Below, piece by piece: positions 63,616 to 64,000 of a DNA stretch of 64,000 nucleotides; position 1 is the first letter of the stretch, and each line of letters begins with the position of its first letter. Source of the DNA: an uncultured Aliiroseovarius sp. GTDB taxonomy: Bacteria; Pseudomonadota; Alphaproteobacteria; Rhodobacterales; Rhodobacteraceae. The stretch is from assembly GCF_947497285.1 (NCBI RefSeq), contig NZ_CANMFT010000006.1, positions 62,001 to 126,000 on the forward strand, given 5' to 3'. The position numbers and the translations under genes were made by a program. A model generated the notes under the pieces. That model was not told the DNA's origin. It was given only the letters and a program-made list of their open reading frames with translations, and ran no database searches.

Positions 63616-64000
63616 AATCAGCGCGTCCAGCTCATCAAGACTGGTGATCCTGACGGCGGCTGCGTGTTCCTCATCAGGCGCGTTGGGGGCGTGGACACCG
63701 CCGGGGCGCTCGATCTGCACCGTCAACCAGCCGCGCGCCTTGGGGGTCACGAAATCCTTGGCGGGGTTATCGGCCACATAGACCATCTGTTGGTGGTCCG
63801 CCGCCAGACGTTCCATCAGTTCATAAGCGCGAGGGTGAGGTTTGCCATAGCCCTCTGGCCAGGCGCCGGTCGGGCAAAGGTGTTCGATCAGGCGGTCCAC
63901 CCCCAACGCGGCGATCTTGGCACGTTGCATCGGCTCTGGCCCATCCGTGATCAGGCCAAACGGCCCTTGATGGGTCTGCAAAAACCGCTGCGCATCAGGG
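63604..64000 (-). CDS. HAD-family hydrolase (N-terminus outside window)
   Basis: The frame is open from the window edge to the TAG at 63604, giving 132 visible codons. Motif II (LITDG), motif III Lys (YGKPHPRAYELM) and motif IV (YVADNPAKDF) of haloacid dehalogenase phosphatases are present. Motif I lies beyond the edge. The substrate is unknown; nucleotide-sugar or sugar-phosphate hydrolases of this type are frequent beside polysaccharide genes. Confidence 0.8.
   Translation of the reverse strand, partial: PDAQRFLQTHQGPFGLITDGPEPMQRAKIAALGVDRLIEHLCPTGAWPEGYGKPHPRAYELMERLAADHQQMVYVADNPAKDFVTPKARGWLTVQIERPGGVHAPNAPDEEHAAAVRITSLDELDALISSI

Noticed and set aside
1-64000. tRNA, rRNA, CRISPR, insertion sequence or phage attachment site
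   Set aside because: Reading through the intergenic regions I saw no cloverleaf-like run, no regular spaced repeats, and no transposase or integrase reading frame. A tRNAscan or IS search could still find a degenerate one.

Overview
The window reads as a chromosomal segment of a marine-type alphaproteobacterium of the Rhodobacteraceae (Roseobacter-like). The pointers are a complex I NDUFA12-type subunit, an accB-accC-aat run followed by a DUF2155 gene and a small mlaD, a CbrA-like symporter/histidine kinase, an ScfR-type regulator, a Tat-exported branched-chain-type binding protein, and dense ATGA-coupled operons with several TTG starts. I see no rRNA, tRNA, insertion sequence, prophage or CRISPR array.

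1-19.6 kb, mostly housekeeping and uptake. On the minus strand: the start of a FliM-like flagellar motor switch gene (cut by the window edge), a receiver / small membrane protein / symporter-kinase operon, and an ScfR regulator. Divergent from it is a five-gene liv-type ABC importer ending in a clear terminator. Then come a small lipoprotein, a 3-hydroxybutyrate dehydrogenase plus acyl-CoA synthetase pair with a divergent PAS-LuxR regulator, accB-accC-aat, and an opposing DUF2155 gene, mlaD and NDUFA12-like gene.

19.8-28.3 kb: clpX and clpP, then a five-gene minus-strand operon with creatinase first, followed by the ATPase, binding protein and two permeases of a spermidine/putrescine-class importer. 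It is closed by a strong terminator. Its promoter region has a good -35 box flanked by two TGATCAG repeats. This looks like a creatine uptake and hydrolysis unit.

28.3-33.5 kb: an ABC ATPase / FtsX permease / HlyD adaptor export operon and a PPP-type phosphatase.

33.5-64 kb: a large exopolysaccharide locus. The minus-strand arm encodes a PglC-like phosphoglycosyl transferase, a formyltransferase, a PIG-L deacetylase and a DegT aminotransferase. With the PglF/CapD-like 4,6-dehydratase at 48.3 kb these could build a 4-formamido analogue of bacillosamine as the lipid-linked first sugar. The plus-strand arm encodes Wzx/Wzy-type machinery: BY-kinase/Wzz fusion, pectate-lyase-like enzyme, flippase, polymerase, ExoF-like export protein, glycosyltransferases and a sulfotransferase.

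After a 557-bp gap rich in inverted repeats follow the dehydratase, a PglA-like transferase, and a GtrA / GT-C / GtrB-like set. That set encloses a CDP-glucose pathway made of rfbF, rfbG, an RfbH homologue without Fe-S cysteines, an O-acyltransferase, a TylC3-type C-methyltransferase and an SDR lacking its catalytic Lys. Two tandem paralogous GT4 enzymes and a HAD hydrolase fragment end the window. The most novel part is this branched-deoxysugar module, which by inference is attached in the periplasm through undecaprenyl phosphate.
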